DNA from: Pseudomonadota bacterium
GTDB taxonomy: Bacteria > Pseudomonadota > Gammaproteobacteria > Steroidobacterales > Steroidobacteraceae
Direction: 5' to 3'
Length of the DNA: 64,000 nucleotides
Assembly (NCBI GenBank): GCA_016720075.1
Contig: JADJXW010000020.1
Coordinates: forward strand, 62,001-126,000
Positions 1-10,002 of the stretch are shown one piece after another. The number at the start of each line of letters is the position of its first letter. Within the stretch, counting starts at the first letter, position 1. The notes under the pieces were generated by a model that saw nothing but the letters and a program-made list of their open reading frames with translations, was not told where the DNA came from and made no database searches. Made by a program: the position numbers and the translations under genes.

Positions 1-2
1 GC

Positions 3-116
3 CGAGATCCGCTGCAGTCGGAGCGTGAACTGGAGCACCGCTGGGTGCACAACACGATGTTAAACAAGTGGCTGGAATACTGCCTGGAGCTGGGCCACTC
101 GCTGCGAACCGCGTGA
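3..116 (+). CDS. C-terminal fragment of an unknown protein (5' end outside window)
   Basis: An open frame enters from the left edge and stops with TGA at 114-116, giving about 37 residues rich in Glu, Leu, Trp and His that look helical. No motif is recognisable in so short a piece. It lies 52 bases upstream of, and in the same direction as, the coiled-coil gene at 169, so the two may be co-transcribed. The frame is inferred only from the lack of stops and from the following gene start. Confidence 0.4.
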   Translation, partial: RDPLQSERELEHRWVHNTMLNKWLEYCLELGHSLRTA

Positions 117-168
117 TGCCCGGGTCCGGGCGCGCCCGCTTGGCGGCGCCGGACACGGGATCGACGCA

Positions 169-1227
169 TTGATTACGCAGTACTTCAACTGGATCGGCAG
201 GCTCTTCAAGAGCCGCGTGGTGCTGACGCATCCTGATGCGCCGGACGACACGCGCGTGGTCAACCTGTTCAGGAACCGCGCCGGCCTCAAGAAGGAACTG
301 GGCGACGCCCAGGACGAGATCCACCGGCTGCGCGATCGCGTGAAACTGCAGGAGGCCGCCACCGCGCGCGTGCGCGAGCAGCTCGAGGCGCTCGAGGGCC
401 GACTGGCCGCGCCACACGCCGGACTCAACGCGCTGCTGCATTACCAGCTGCGTGACCTGTGGGCGACCGCTCATTCCCAGATCGCGTCGCTGGTGCGGGA
501 AGTGGCGCAGCTGCGCGAGGACCGCGAGCGGCGCCAGTTCCTGGCCGATGTGAACCGCCAGACCTTCGAGCGCCAGCAGGCCGCGCGGGCGCAGCTCGCC
601 GATGCCGAGCGCATGCATGCCGATGTGCGCGGCAAGCTGGCCAGCATCAATCGCGCATTGGATGCAGCCCGCAGCTGGTGGAAGTACTTCACGCGCCGCG
701 AGCTGCTGCGCCGGCGCCTGGTGATGCAGGCCGAGCTCGCCACGGCCGATGAGCTGCTGCAGAACGCACGCCTTGAGCTGCAGCAGGTGGAAGAGCAGGG
801 TGGCGCGAAGTTCCCCGGGTTGTCGCTGGAGGCCAGGCGCCTGCTGAACCTCACCTCGCTGGCCTGTGCCTGCACGCTGGCCGTGCGGTTGACGCCGGCC
901 ACGCTGCTGGAGCGGGTGCAGGACGCCATGAGCCGTGGTGAGCCGAAATCAGAGCAACGCACCGAGGCCTCTGCATACCTCGGCGCCATGCAGGAGATCG
1001 CGCGGGCCAGGGCTGCCATGCTGCAGGGCCAGCCGGCGCTGCAGGCCGACGTGCGCAAGCTGGTGGACAGGCTGGCGGCAGCAGCCAGTTACCGCACGCC
1101 GGCGGAAACGGTGCCGGTGGATGCCTCCGTGGTCGGTGTGCTGCGCGCCGAGGCGCGCCCCGAGGGCGCGCAGTTCGACGTGCTGGGCCAGGATCTGTGG
1201 AGCGTCTCGGACCTGTTCTACGAGTAG
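169..1227 (+). CDS. Coiled-coil protein of unknown function
   Basis: A 352-residue protein starting with TTG. Residues about 45-85 and 115-215 are dense in Ala, Arg, Gln, Glu and Leu with the periodicity of long coiled coils. A more hydrophobic stretch at about 225-245 (LNLTSLACACTLAVRL) is too short and broken to be called a membrane segment. No signal peptide or enzyme motif is visible. The stop lies only 12 bases from the stop of the convergent protease gene, with a hairpin between them. I do not recognise the family; a structural, cytoskeletal or scaffold role would be guesswork. The TTG start lacks a strong Shine-Dalgarno sequence, so the true N-terminus may differ. Confidence 0.7.
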   Translation: MITQYFNWIGRLFKSRVVLTHPDAPDDTRVVNLFRNRAGLKKELGDAQDEIHRLRDRVKLQEAATARVREQLEALEGRLAAPHAGLNALLHYQLRDLWATAHSQIASLVREVAQLREDRERRQFLADVNRQTFERQQAARAQLADAERMHADVRGKLASINRALDAARSWWKYFTRRELLRRRLVMQAELATADELLQNARLELQQVEEQGGAKFPGLSLEARRLLNLTSLACACTLAVRLTPATLLERVQDAMSRGEPKSEQRTEASAYLGAMQEIARARAAMLQGQPALQADVRKLVDRLAAAASYRTPAETVPVDASVVGVLRAEARPEGAQFDVLGQDLWSVSDLFYE

Positions 1228-1232
1228 TGCCA

Positions 1233-1252
1233 GCCGGCGCTACGGCGCCGGC
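1233..1252. terminator. Hairpin between convergent genes
   Basis: A perfect 8-bp stem (GCCGGCGC / GCGCCGGC, loop TACG) lies just past the stop of the coiled-coil gene and overlaps the stop codon of the protease gene. There is no T-run, so if it terminates transcription it would do so weakly or in both directions. Confidence 0.4.
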
Positions 1253-3429
1253 GTGCTGTTCGAGCCATCCTGCCGCTTGGCCACGGTGCGTGCCGGTGGC
1301 TTCACGCCATCGGTCACGATATCGGCGGTGATCTGCAGCGTGCGATCGAGCAGCACGTCCGGCACCTTCTCGCCGTTGGTCTCGTCCGATGCATCCATCG
1401 CCACGACGGTTTCAAAGGGCGTCTTGCCCTTGTCCGCGCGGCGCGAGTTCTCGCGCGCCAGGCGCGCCGCATCCAGCACGGCGCGTTCAGCCTTGCGCTC
1501 CTCGAGGTTCAGCGACAGCGACTTCTGCGCGCGCAGCGCGTCGTTCGCCGCGATGCTGGCCACCAGCCACTGGAAGTCCGGATCGGACTTGCTGCGTTCG
1601 GCTTCGGCCTTCTCGAGCGCCAGCGCCGCGGGCAGCGCGCGTGCGGCCGTCTGGTGCTGGAAGCGCGCGGCCGCGATGCGATCCCACGGCAGGGCGTCGT
1701 CCAGCGAGCTCTCGCCCACCTCGGTCATGTCGATGGGCGAGGGCAGCGCGATGTCCGGTTCCACGCCGCGATGCTGGGTGCTCTCGCCGGTGACGCGGTA
1801 GAACTTGCCGATGGTCACGGTCAGCTGGCCTTCCACCGGCTTCTGCGTCCAGCGATCGAGCGAGATCAGGTTCTGCACCGTGCCCTTGCCGAAGGTGCGC
1901 TGGCCGACGACGTAGCCGCGGCCGTAGTCCTGGATCGCGCCGGCGAAGATCTCGGACGCCGAGGCGCTGTAGCGATCCACCAGCACGACCAGCGGGCCAT
2001 CGTAGAAGGTGCCCGCGGCCGGATCATCGAGAACCTCGACGCGGCCGGTGTAGTCCTTGAGCTGCACGACCGGGCCCTGGTCGATGAACAGGCCCGTGAG
2101 CGCGGTGGCTTCAGGCAGGAAGCCGCCGCCGTCACCGCGAAGGTCCAGAATGAGGCCGTCGACAGGTCCCTCGGCGCGCAGTTCGTCGATCAGCCGCGCC
2201 ACGTCGCGCGTGGTGCTGCGGAAATCCTTGTTGCCGCGGGCCTCTTCGTCGACATCGCGATAGAAGCCCGGCACGCCGATCACGCCGATGGCCAGCGGCT
2301 TGCCATTGCGGGTGACGAGCTTGCGTTCCTTCTTGGCCGCCTGGCCCTCGAGCGTGACCTTGCCGCGCGTGAGTTCGACGGTTTTTTCCTGCGAGCCCGG
2401 TGTGGCGCCCGCCGGCAGCACATGGAAGCGCACGACCGTGCCGCCCTTGCCGCGGATCTTCTGCACCACGTCGTCGAGGCGCCAGCCGATCACGTCTTCG
2501 AACGGGCCGTCCTTGCCCTGCGCGATGGCGGTGATGCGATCCTTGATGTTCAGCGTGGACTGGTTCTGGCTGCCGGCCACGGCCGCAGGTCCGCCGGGCA
2601 GCAGGTTCACGATGCTGGCGTAGTCTTCCTCGGTCTGCAGCGTCGCGCCGATGCCCTCGTACGAGAGGCTCATCTGGATGCGGTATTCCTCGGAGTTGCG
2701 CGCCGAGAAGTAATTGGAGTGCGGATCGAAGGTGCGGGCGTAGGCGTTCATGAGGTTTTCGAACACCTCGTCGCCCGTCACCTGGTCCGAGCGCTTCTGC
2801 ACCCGGTCATAGCGCTGCTTGAGCGTCTCGGTGGCTTCAAGCCAGGTCTTGCCGGCGAGGATCAGCGACAGGCCATCGCTCTTCACGCGCTTGCGCCACA
2901 GCTCGTTGAGTTCCTCGACCGAAGCCGGCCAGGCCGCCTCTTCACGATCGAACTCGAAGCTTTCCTTGATCGTCCAGTCCGGCTCCTTCGCCAGCAGGTC
3001 GGTTGCATACTGGATGCGCTCGCGGTTGCGCTGCTGGAAACGCGCGTACATCAGGAACGCCGGCTCCACATCGCCGGTGCGGATCATGTCGTCGAAGCGC
3101 GCCTTCCAGTTGTTGAACTCCTCGACATCGCTGGCGAGGAAATAGCTGCGCTGGCTGTCGAGTGAATCGAGGTAGTGCTGGTAGATGTCCGCCGACATCC
3201 GATCGTCGATGGAGGCGCGCCGGTAGTGGGCCTGCTCGAGGATGGTCCCGATGCGGCGGGCCAGCAGGCGCTGGCGCTCCGTGGGCGCCAGCGCCCCCGG
3301 TGGCAGCAGCGAGCTGGCGGCCGGCGCAACCGAGGAGCCGGAGCCTGCCAGCACCAGGGCCAGCAGCGCGGAAATAGCCACCCATCCCAGGGGGCGGCGG
3401 CGACGTCGGGACGTATGATTGGAGGTCAT
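1240..3429 (-). CDS. prc: Tail-specific C-terminal processing protease (S41 family)
   Basis: A periplasmic protease of the Prc/Tsp (CtpA, peptidase S41) family that degrades proteins from nonpolar C-termini and acts on cell-wall hydrolases and lipoproteins in relatives. The 729 residues begin with an Arg-rich n-region and a hydrophobic segment (signal anchor, about residues 15-40), followed by the Prc N-terminal helical domain, a PDZ domain (about 220-320) and the S41 catalytic domain. The nucleophile serine lies in SASASEIF and the general-base lysine in FGKGTVQ, the Ser-Lys dyad of the family. The C-terminal helical extension of long Prc proteins is present. I chose the ATG at 3429 because it places the basic signal directly at the start; in-frame ATGs at 3450 and 3498 are alternatives, and none has a strong ribosome site. 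Confidence 0.93.
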   Translation of the reverse strand: MTSNHTSRRRRRPLGWVAISALLALVLAGSGSSVAPAASSLLPPGALAPTERQRLLARRIGTILEQAHYRRASIDDRMSADIYQHYLDSLDSQRSYFLASDVEEFNNWKARFDDMIRTGDVEPAFLMYARFQQRNRERIQYATDLLAKEPDWTIKESFEFDREEAAWPASVEELNELWRKRVKSDGLSLILAGKTWLEATETLKQRYDRVQKRSDQVTGDEVFENLMNAYARTFDPHSNYFSARNSEEYRIQMSLSYEGIGATLQTEEDYASIVNLLPGGPAAVAGSQNQSTLNIKDRITAIAQGKDGPFEDVIGWRLDDVVQKIRGKGGTVVRFHVLPAGATPGSQEKTVELTRGKVTLEGQAAKKERKLVTRNGKPLAIGVIGVPGFYRDVDEEARGNKDFRSTTRDVARLIDELRAEGPVDGLILDLRGDGGGFLPEATALTGLFIDQGPVVQLKDYTGRVEVLDDPAAGTFYDGPLVVLVDRYSASASEIFAGAIQDYGRGYVVGQRTFGKGTVQNLISLDRWTQKPVEGQLTVTIGKFYRVTGESTQHRGVEPDIALPSPIDMTEVGESSLDDALPWDRIAAARFQHQTAARALPAALALEKAEAERSKSDPDFQWLVASIAANDALRAQKSLSLNLEERKAERAVLDAARLARENSRRADKGKTPFETVVAMDASDETNGEKVPDVLLDRTLQITADIVTDGVKPPARTVAKRQDGSNSTPAP

Positions 3430-3528
3430 GACAGGCAGGCTAGACGTCATCCGCCCCGGCAGCAAGCCCGGCGGGCGGATACCGCGAAACGCCTGCACGT
3501 GGGGCTCAGAGGGCTTTGAGGAGGTTTG

Positions 3529-3816
3529 ATGCGACCGCTGGCTGCATTGCTTGGAATCGTCATGGGATCAGCCGTGGCGCTGTTTGGCGGGCTGCTGCTG
3601 ACCTTTGTGGTCTTCCTGCTGTTGCCCGAGTTCCGCGAAGAACTGTCGGCCGAGTTCATGCCGCTGCTGCAGGCGATTGCCTGGGCAGCACTTCTGGCGG
3701 CCGCTGCTGTCGCGGCATTCGTGGGAGAGATCCGCCACCGGGCCTGGCGCTACGGGGCGATGCTGGCCACCGGGGTGGCGATTCTGGGGATCGGCTGGCG
3801 CTACTGGCCGAGCTGA
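3529..3816 (+). CDS. Small three-helix membrane protein
   Basis: A 95-residue protein with three hydrophobic segments (about residues 5-32, 43-65 and 75-92), so almost certainly inner-membrane. A strong GAGGAGG ribosome site at 3518-3524 precedes the ATG. It is divergent from prc and its stop touches the stop of the next, convergent, small gene. No family is recognised; position next to prc does not show a functional link. Confidence 0.7.
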   Translation: MRPLAALLGIVMGSAVALFGGLLLTFVVFLLLPEFREELSAEFMPLLQAIAWAALLAAAAVAAFVGEIRHRAWRYGAMLATGVAILGIGWRYWPS

Positions 3817-4029
3817 TCAGCGCGAGCGCTTGCTGTCCCAGACAGAGGGACGGGCGCGGCCGCGGTTGTACGGATCGGTGCCCGTGCTTTCCTCGGCGAG
3901 TTCCACCACGGAGAGCTTGTCGGCCAGCAGGGCCGCCTCGATCTGCGCCAGCACGGTCTGCCGGCGATCGATGCGCGCCGTGATGGCGGGATCGGGGCTA
4001 TCGGGTTTGCGGGTGTCGTCGCTGGCCAT
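3817..4029 (-). CDS. Small hypothetical protein
   Basis: A 70-residue acidic-then-basic soluble protein with no Cys, no signal peptide and no membrane segment. The middle (VLAQIEAALLADKLSVVEL) is likely helical, and the tail is Arg/Gly/Ser-rich (YNRGRARPSVWDSKRSR). It abuts the convergent membrane-protein gene with no gap. Coding potential is supported by clean tiling with its neighbours. The function is unknown. Confidence 0.55.
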   Translation of the reverse strand: MASDDTRKPDSPDPAITARIDRRQTVLAQIEAALLADKLSVVELAEESTGTDPYNRGRARPSVWDSKRSR

Positions 4030-4101
4030 GATTCACCGAAAGTGTACGGCAAGAACAAGTCGAAAATCAGCGCACTTGGGTCACAAAGTTGCGGGTATAT
4101 G

Positions 4102-4425
4102 TCACATTTTGAGCAACAGCCGGCAACCCCGCAAGGCCAGCAGCAGCAGGTAGGGGCCCAGCAGCACGATCCAGTGGCCCGGAGACAGCGCGAACACCCC
4201 GGCCAGGTAGTCCAGCGTCAGGGCCAGCGGGCCCCCCACAGGGGCGCCAGTGGGGCTGCGGATGTAGTCGCCCAGGAACACCTGTCCGGCCATCCAGATC
4301 AGCGAGGGCAGGACCAGCACCGCGAACAGCAGCGCGGCCCCGAATATGACTAGCTCGCGTCGCAGGGGCGACTGCGCGCGCAGGCGGCCGAGGCCGCGAC
4401 GGATGGCGTTGATCACGTCGCGCAT
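4102..4425 (-). CDS. Small membrane protein
   Basis: A 107-residue protein with a basic N-terminus and hydrophobic segments at about residues 25-50 and 80-100, predicted as an inner-membrane protein. It starts with ATG at 4425, only 9 bases from the ATG of the divergent amidase gene, so its promoter must lie inside that gene. No ribosome site precedes it. The function is unknown. Confidence 0.6.
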   Translation of the reverse strand: MRDVINAIRRGLGRLRAQSPLRRELVIFGAALLFAVLVLPSLIWMAGQVFLGDYIRSPTGAPVGGPLALTLDYLAGVFALSPGHWIVLLGPYLLLLALRGCRLLLKM

Positions 4426-4434
4426 AATACCCAA

Positions 4435-5381
<947 letters not shown>

Positions 5382-5382
<1 letters not shown>

Positions 5383-5852
5383 TGCGCATCCTGTTCGTCT
5401 GCCTGGGGAACATCTGCCGCTCCCCGACGGTTGAGGGCGTGGCGCGGGAACTCGCCCGCCGCGAGGCGCCGCACCTGCAGCTGCATTTCGATTCGGCGGG
5501 CACCGCCGACTACCACGTGGGAGATCCTCCCGACACGCGCAGCATCCGCGCGGCGCTGGCCCGGGGTTACGATCTTTCGTCGCTGCGCGCGCGGCAACTG
5601 CAGCGCGACGACTTCAACAGGTTCGACCTGCTGCTCGCGATGGACGAGGAGAACCTTTCCAACATGCTGCGCATCGCGCCGGCGAGCCACGTGCACCGGG
5701 CGCGCCTGTTCCTGGACTACGCGCCAGGCACGGGAATGGCGAGCGTGCCCGATCCCTACTACGGGGATGCAGCTGGATTCGAACGGGTGATCGATCTGGC
5801 CGAGCACGGCGTGCGCGGCCTGCTGCGCGACATTGCTGTCGCGCAGCGCTAG
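5382..5852 (+). CDS. Low-molecular-weight protein tyrosine phosphatase
   Basis: A 156-residue cytoplasmic phosphatase of the LMW-PTP family. The P-loop CLGNICRS holds the nucleophile Cys7 and phosphate-binding Arg13, and the general acid Asp124 lies in DPYYG. In bacteria these enzymes dephosphorylate tyrosine kinases or low-molecular targets, often linked to polysaccharide export, but no such genes are nearby. The ATG overlaps the TGA of the amidase gene (TGATG), implying translational coupling. Confidence 0.92.
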
Positions 5853-5858
5853 GCGAGC

Positions 5859-8356
5859 CTACTCTTCGCGGTCGCTGACCCGCGGCGCCGAGTCGGCCGC
5901 GCTGGCCGAAGACGACCACACCACAGCGGGGCGTGCTTCCGGCGGCGGCGGCGGCGGAGGCGGCACGTAGGCCGGCGGCGAAGCGGCTTCGGAATAGGAA
6001 TCCGGCGCGCGCTCGCGGCCATTGCCATTGCTTTCGCCAGGACCGTCGCTGTGCTGCAGCCGGAAACCTTCCGACGGCATCGAGCCCTCGTCACCCTCGG
6101 CGCCCATGGGCATGCCACCTTCCCCACCGCGGCCGCCACGGCCACGGCGCCGACGTCCACCGCGGCGCGAGCGACGCTGTTCGCCCTCACCACGCTGTGC
6201 GCTGCCCTCGGTCGGTGCTGCGCCGTCCTGCGGCATGACCGCAGCAACATCCGTCACGGGTGTGGCAGGTGCGATGGGTGCACCCTCGGCGCGTTCGGGG
6301 CGCTCCGGACGCTCCGGACGCGGCGCGGGGGCTGCGCGAGGCGCGGCCTGATCCCGGCGCGGGCGCTGCTCGCGGGCCGCGTCGCCTTCGGGGCGCGGAC
6401 GGCGTTCTTCCTGCGGACGCGGGCGATCGCGATCCTTGGCGTGCTTGCGATCCGCGCCATCGCGCTCACCCTGCGGGCGCCGCGCGTCTCGATCACGATT
6501 CTCGCCACGGTCGCCCTTTCACCACGGCCGCGATCACCGCGACCGCGATCCCGATCACCACGGCCCCGACCCTGCGATTCGCGCGAAGGACGTTCGTGGC
6601 CACGACCGGCGCGCGCGGGCTTTTCTTCCACGGCCGGCTTGGCATCGGCGCCGTCGCCGAACAGCGCGACCTTCAGCCAGCGGAACAGTCCCAGCTTCGG
6701 CGGGGGCGCAGGCGGCGGGGGAGGCGGAGCTTCCGGCGCAGAGGGTGCGGGCTCCGTCGGCATGATGGGCGCCACCACGGCCACGGGCGCGGGCGGACGC
6801 TTGGGTTGCAGCGCCGTGACATCCGGCGGCTCCGCAGCGGCCGGCATCCTGTAGGAAATCTGGTTGTTTTCAGGCGCGCCGGCTTCATCGCCACGCACGC
6901 GACGGATCTCGTACTCGGGCGTTTCGATGTTCGGGTTGGGCACCAGCACCACATCGACGCCGCACTTCTCCTCGATGCCGCGCAGCGCGGCGCGCTTCTC
7001 GTTCATGAGGTAAGTGGCCACGTTCACCGGCACATGGATGATCAGGCGCGCGGTGCGATCCTTGCGGGCGTCTTCGCCGGCCAGGCGCAGGATGGCCAGC
7101 GCCATCGATTCCACGCTGCGGATATTGCCGATGCCATTGCAGCGCGGGCAGCTGATGTGGCTGGACTCGCCCAGTGAAGGACGCAGGCGCTGGCGCGACA
7201 TCTCCAGCAGTCCGAAGCGGCTGAGCCGGCCGATCTGGATGCGGGCGCGGTCGTGCTTCACCGCATCGCGCAGGCGGTCTTCCACCTCGCGCTGGTTCTT
7301 CGAGGACTCCATGTCGATGAAGTCGATGACGATCAGGCCGCCGGCATCGCGGATGCGCAGCTGGCGCGCGATCTCATCGGCCGCCTCGAGGTTGGTGTTG
7401 AGCGCGGTGGTCTCGATGTCGCCGCCGCGCGTGGCGCGCGCGGAGTTGATGTCGATTGAAACCAGCGCCTCGGTGTAGTCGATCACGATGCTGCCGCCGG
7501 AGGGCAGCTGCACCTTGTGCGCGTAGGCCGATTCGATCTGGTTCTCGATCTGGAAGCGCGTGAACAGCGGCACGTCTTCCTGGTAGAACTTCAGGCGGCG
7601 CTGTGCCTCGGGCGGCATGAAGCGCTGCATGTATTCCTGTGCCTTCTGGAAGGCGCCCTCGTCGTCGACGAGGATCTCGCCGATGTCATCCCCCAGGTAG
7701 TCGCGCAGCGCGCGGGTGACCGCGTCACTTTCCTGGTAGACCAGGTACGGGGCAGGGCGGACCTTGAGTCCCTCGGCAATGGCTTCCCACTGCGTCTTGA
7801 GGTTGTCCAGGTCCCACTGCAGTTCTTCGACCGAACGGCCGACGCCGGCGGTGCGGATGATGGCGCCCATGCTGTCCGGGATGGCCAGCTGCTCCATCGT
7901 CTCGCGCATCTGGTCGCGATCCTCGCCCTCGATGCGGCGTGAAACGCCACCGGCGCGGGGATTGTTGGGCATCAGCACCAGGAAGCGGCCGGCGAGGCTG
8001 ATGTAGGTGGTCAGCGCCGCACCCTTGTTGCCGCGCTCTTCCTTTTCGACCTGCACGACGATTTCCTGCCCTTCGGACAGGATTTCGCGCATCTGGCGGT
8101 TGCCCTGGGACTGGCCGTCGCGGAAGAACTCTTTCGAGATCTCCTTCAGCGGGAGGAAGCCGTGGCGCTCGGAGCCGTAATCGACGAACACCGCTTCGAG
8201 CGAGGGCTCGATGCGCGCGATCCGGGCTTTATAGATGTTGGCTTTTTTCTGCTCGCGGGAAGGGATGTCGATGCTCAGGTCGTACATCTTCTGACCATCG
8301 ACCAGGGCAACGCGCAACTCTTCCTGCTGAGTTGCGTTGACTAACAATCGTTTCAT
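5859..8356 (-). CDS. rne: Ribonuclease E, frameshifted in the C-terminal tail
   Basis: The essential endoribonuclease of RNA decay and rRNA/tRNA processing, and the degradosome scaffold. In order: S1 RNA-binding domain (about residues 35-125), RNase H-like and 5'-sensor region, the catalytic DNase I-like region with the metal-binding Asp residues (SIDINSARATRGG and VIDFIDMES), and the Zn-link CPRCNG. After it comes a long Pro/Arg/Glu/Asp-rich disordered tail. The tail is split: from 8356 one frame runs into out-of-frame Arg-rich sequence after about 6520, while the expected basic/acidic repeat continues in another frame from 6518 to the TAG at 5859. One missing base near 6514-6519 (AAAGGG on the coding strand) explains this. 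Restored length is about 832 residues. The ATG at 8356 is preceded by a weak GTGGA. The catalytic half is intact. Confidence 0.93.
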
Positions 8357-8796
8357 GAATTCCACTCGAGATATTCGAAGTGGCAGACCGGGAGAAGACG
8401 CGCGCGGATGCGCTCGCCGGTTCGAACCGGGCGAAGCAGAATAGAGCGTCCAGCTGTGCCAGCATGCTGGCGAGGAGGACGTGGATTGTGGCTTGCACTT
8501 GAGTCTGACCTGTCGCCTTCGCCTCTGACGCGAACGCGGCGCAATCCGTAACTGCTCGACCACGCTGGACTTAACCACCGCGGGCTCACCCGACAAGCGG
8601 GGAGCCAGGGTGTAGCGCCTGGCCTGCCAAACGATGATCCGTGTAACCGGATCAACTGTGATGCGGCCAGTATGGCCGCAATGTTCCGTGCCGCTCGGTT
8701 GGGGGGCCCCTCGATGAGGATGCGCACCATGCCGGTTGGGGCACGTGCGGCGAAGTATACTGTCACCTGCTTTCAAAACAAGGCTTTACGTCGAAA
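8357..8796. promoter_or_regulatory. Divergent control region and hairpin-rich rne leader
   Basis: No gene is seen in these 440 bases between the divergent rne and rluC genes. The region holds several palindromes: 8417-8430 (CCGGTTCGAACCGG), 8458-8471 (GCCAGCATGCTGGC), 8636-8653 (GATCCG stem, six-base loop) and 8662-8680 (TGCGGCCA / TGGCCGCA, three-base loop). In enteric bacteria rne has a long structured leader through which RNase E controls its own mRNA, so a similar role is plausible here. A TATACT at 8756-8761 is a good -10 element for rluC, without a clear -35. Confidence 0.5.
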
Positions 8797-10002
8797 ATGA
8801 CGGAAGACACGCTGCCGATCACGCCCGTGGACGCACCCGCGCCGGGTACCCGCACCGCCGTGCGCAACGAAACCGTGGGCGCCGAGGATGCCGGCAGCCG
8901 TGTCGACCGGATGCTCGCGCGCCTGCTGCCCGGCGTGCCGCACACGCGGATATTCAGGCTGCTGCGCAAGGGCGAGGTGCGCCTGAACGGCAAGCGGGTG
9001 GGTGGCGAGGTGCGAGTCGCCGAAGGGGATGTGCTGCGGGTGCCGCCCGTTCGCATGGAGGCGCCGGCCGAGTCGCCGGTCAGATCAAAGGTGCCGCCCC
9101 GCATGGTGGAGCAGGTGGAAGGCAGCATCCTGCACCAGGACGCCGGCCTGCTGGTGATCAACAAGCCGGCGGGCATCGCGGTGCACGGTGGCAGTGGCAT
9201 CAGCGCCGGCGTCATCGAGGCGCTGCGCGCCTCGCGTCCGGACGAAACGCTGGAACTGGTGCACCGCCTGGACCGGGATACCAGCGGCTGCCTGCTGGTG
9301 GCGCGCAAGCGATCCACGCTGCGCGCGCTGCACGCGATGCTGCGCGACGATGTGGAAGACGCAGGCAGCGCGGATGCGGGCTTCGACAAGCGTTACCTGG
9401 TGCTGGTGCGCGGCAAGTGGGAGCTGGGAAGGAAGCGCATCGAGGCGCCGCTGCGTACCGACATCCGCGTGGGCGGCGAGCGCACGGTGAAAGTGGCGCC
9501 CGATGGCAAGCATGCCGCGAGCGAATTCCGCGTGGTGGAGTTCTTCGGCAGCCTGGCCACGCTGCTGGAAGTGCAGCTGCTCACGGGTCGCACGCACCAG
9601 ATCCGCGTGCATGCGGCCTATGCGGGCCACCCGGTGGCCGGCGACGAGAAATACGGCGATGAGGAATTCAACCGGCAGATGCAGCGCTTTGGTCTTTCGA
9701 GGCTGTTCCTGCATGCCCACAGCGTGAGCTTTGAAGATCCCGACCGCCATGTGCCGGTGAGCGTCAGCGCGCCGCTGCCGCGCGAGCTTTCCTCGGTGGT
9801 GGATTCGCTGACCGGTGGCGCCGGCAAGCTCAAGCCCGCCGGTGCGGCCAAGCCCGGCGTGGCCAGCGCGCGGCTGGTCAGACCCGCACGCCCAGTTCCC
9901 GCAGTGCCGCGCAAAGCGCGATCAGCGGCAGGCCGATCAAAGCCGTCGGATCGCGGCTCTCGACCCGCTCGAAAAGGGTCACGCCGAGGCCCTCGATCCT
10001 GA
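8797..10002 (+). CDS. rluC: 23S rRNA pseudouridine synthase RluC
   Basis: This enzyme converts uridines 955, 2504 and 2580 (E. coli numbering) of 23S rRNA to pseudouridine. It has an N-terminal S4 RNA-binding domain (about residues 35-95) and an RsuA/RluA-type catalytic domain with the nucleophile Asp159 in HRLDRDTSG, plus the later motifs GRTHQIRVH and GDEKYG. At 401 residues it is about 80 longer than usual: after about residue 340 there is a low-complexity Lys/Arg/Ala/Pro tail whose last 125 bases lie antisense to maf. The assignment is supported by the rne / rluC / yceF order known from other Gammaproteobacteria. Confidence 0.93.
   Translation: MTEDTLPITPVDAPAPGTRTAVRNETVGAEDAGSRVDRMLARLLPGVPHTRIFRLLRKGEVRLNGKRVGGEVRVAEGDVLRVPPVRMEAPAESPVRSKVPPRMVEQVEGSILHQDAGLLVINKPAGIAVHGGSGISAGVIEALRASRPDETLELVHRLDRDTSGCLLVARKRSTLRALHAMLRDDVEDAGSADAGFDKRYLVLVRGKWELGRKRIEAPLRTDIRVGGERTVKVAPDGKHAASEFRVVEFFGSLATLLEVQLLTGRTHQIRVHAAYAGHPVAGDEKYGDEEFNRQMQRFGLSRLFLHAHSVSFEDPDRHVPVSVSAPLPRELSSVVDSLTGGAGKLKPAGAAKPGVASARLVRPARPVPAVPRKARSAAGRSKPSDRGSRPARKGSRRGPRS

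Noticed and set aside
1654..3165. A 503-codon open frame antisense to prc
   Set aside because: It mirrors the prc codons, has low-complexity Ala/Arg/Val/Asp composition and no motif; prc is clearly the real gene.
6520..6590. Short repeated ATCACCGCGACCGCGATCCCG-like units, CRISPR-like at first sight
   Set aside because: They are codon-level Arg/Asp/Gly repeats in the RNase E tail, with no spacers of constant length.
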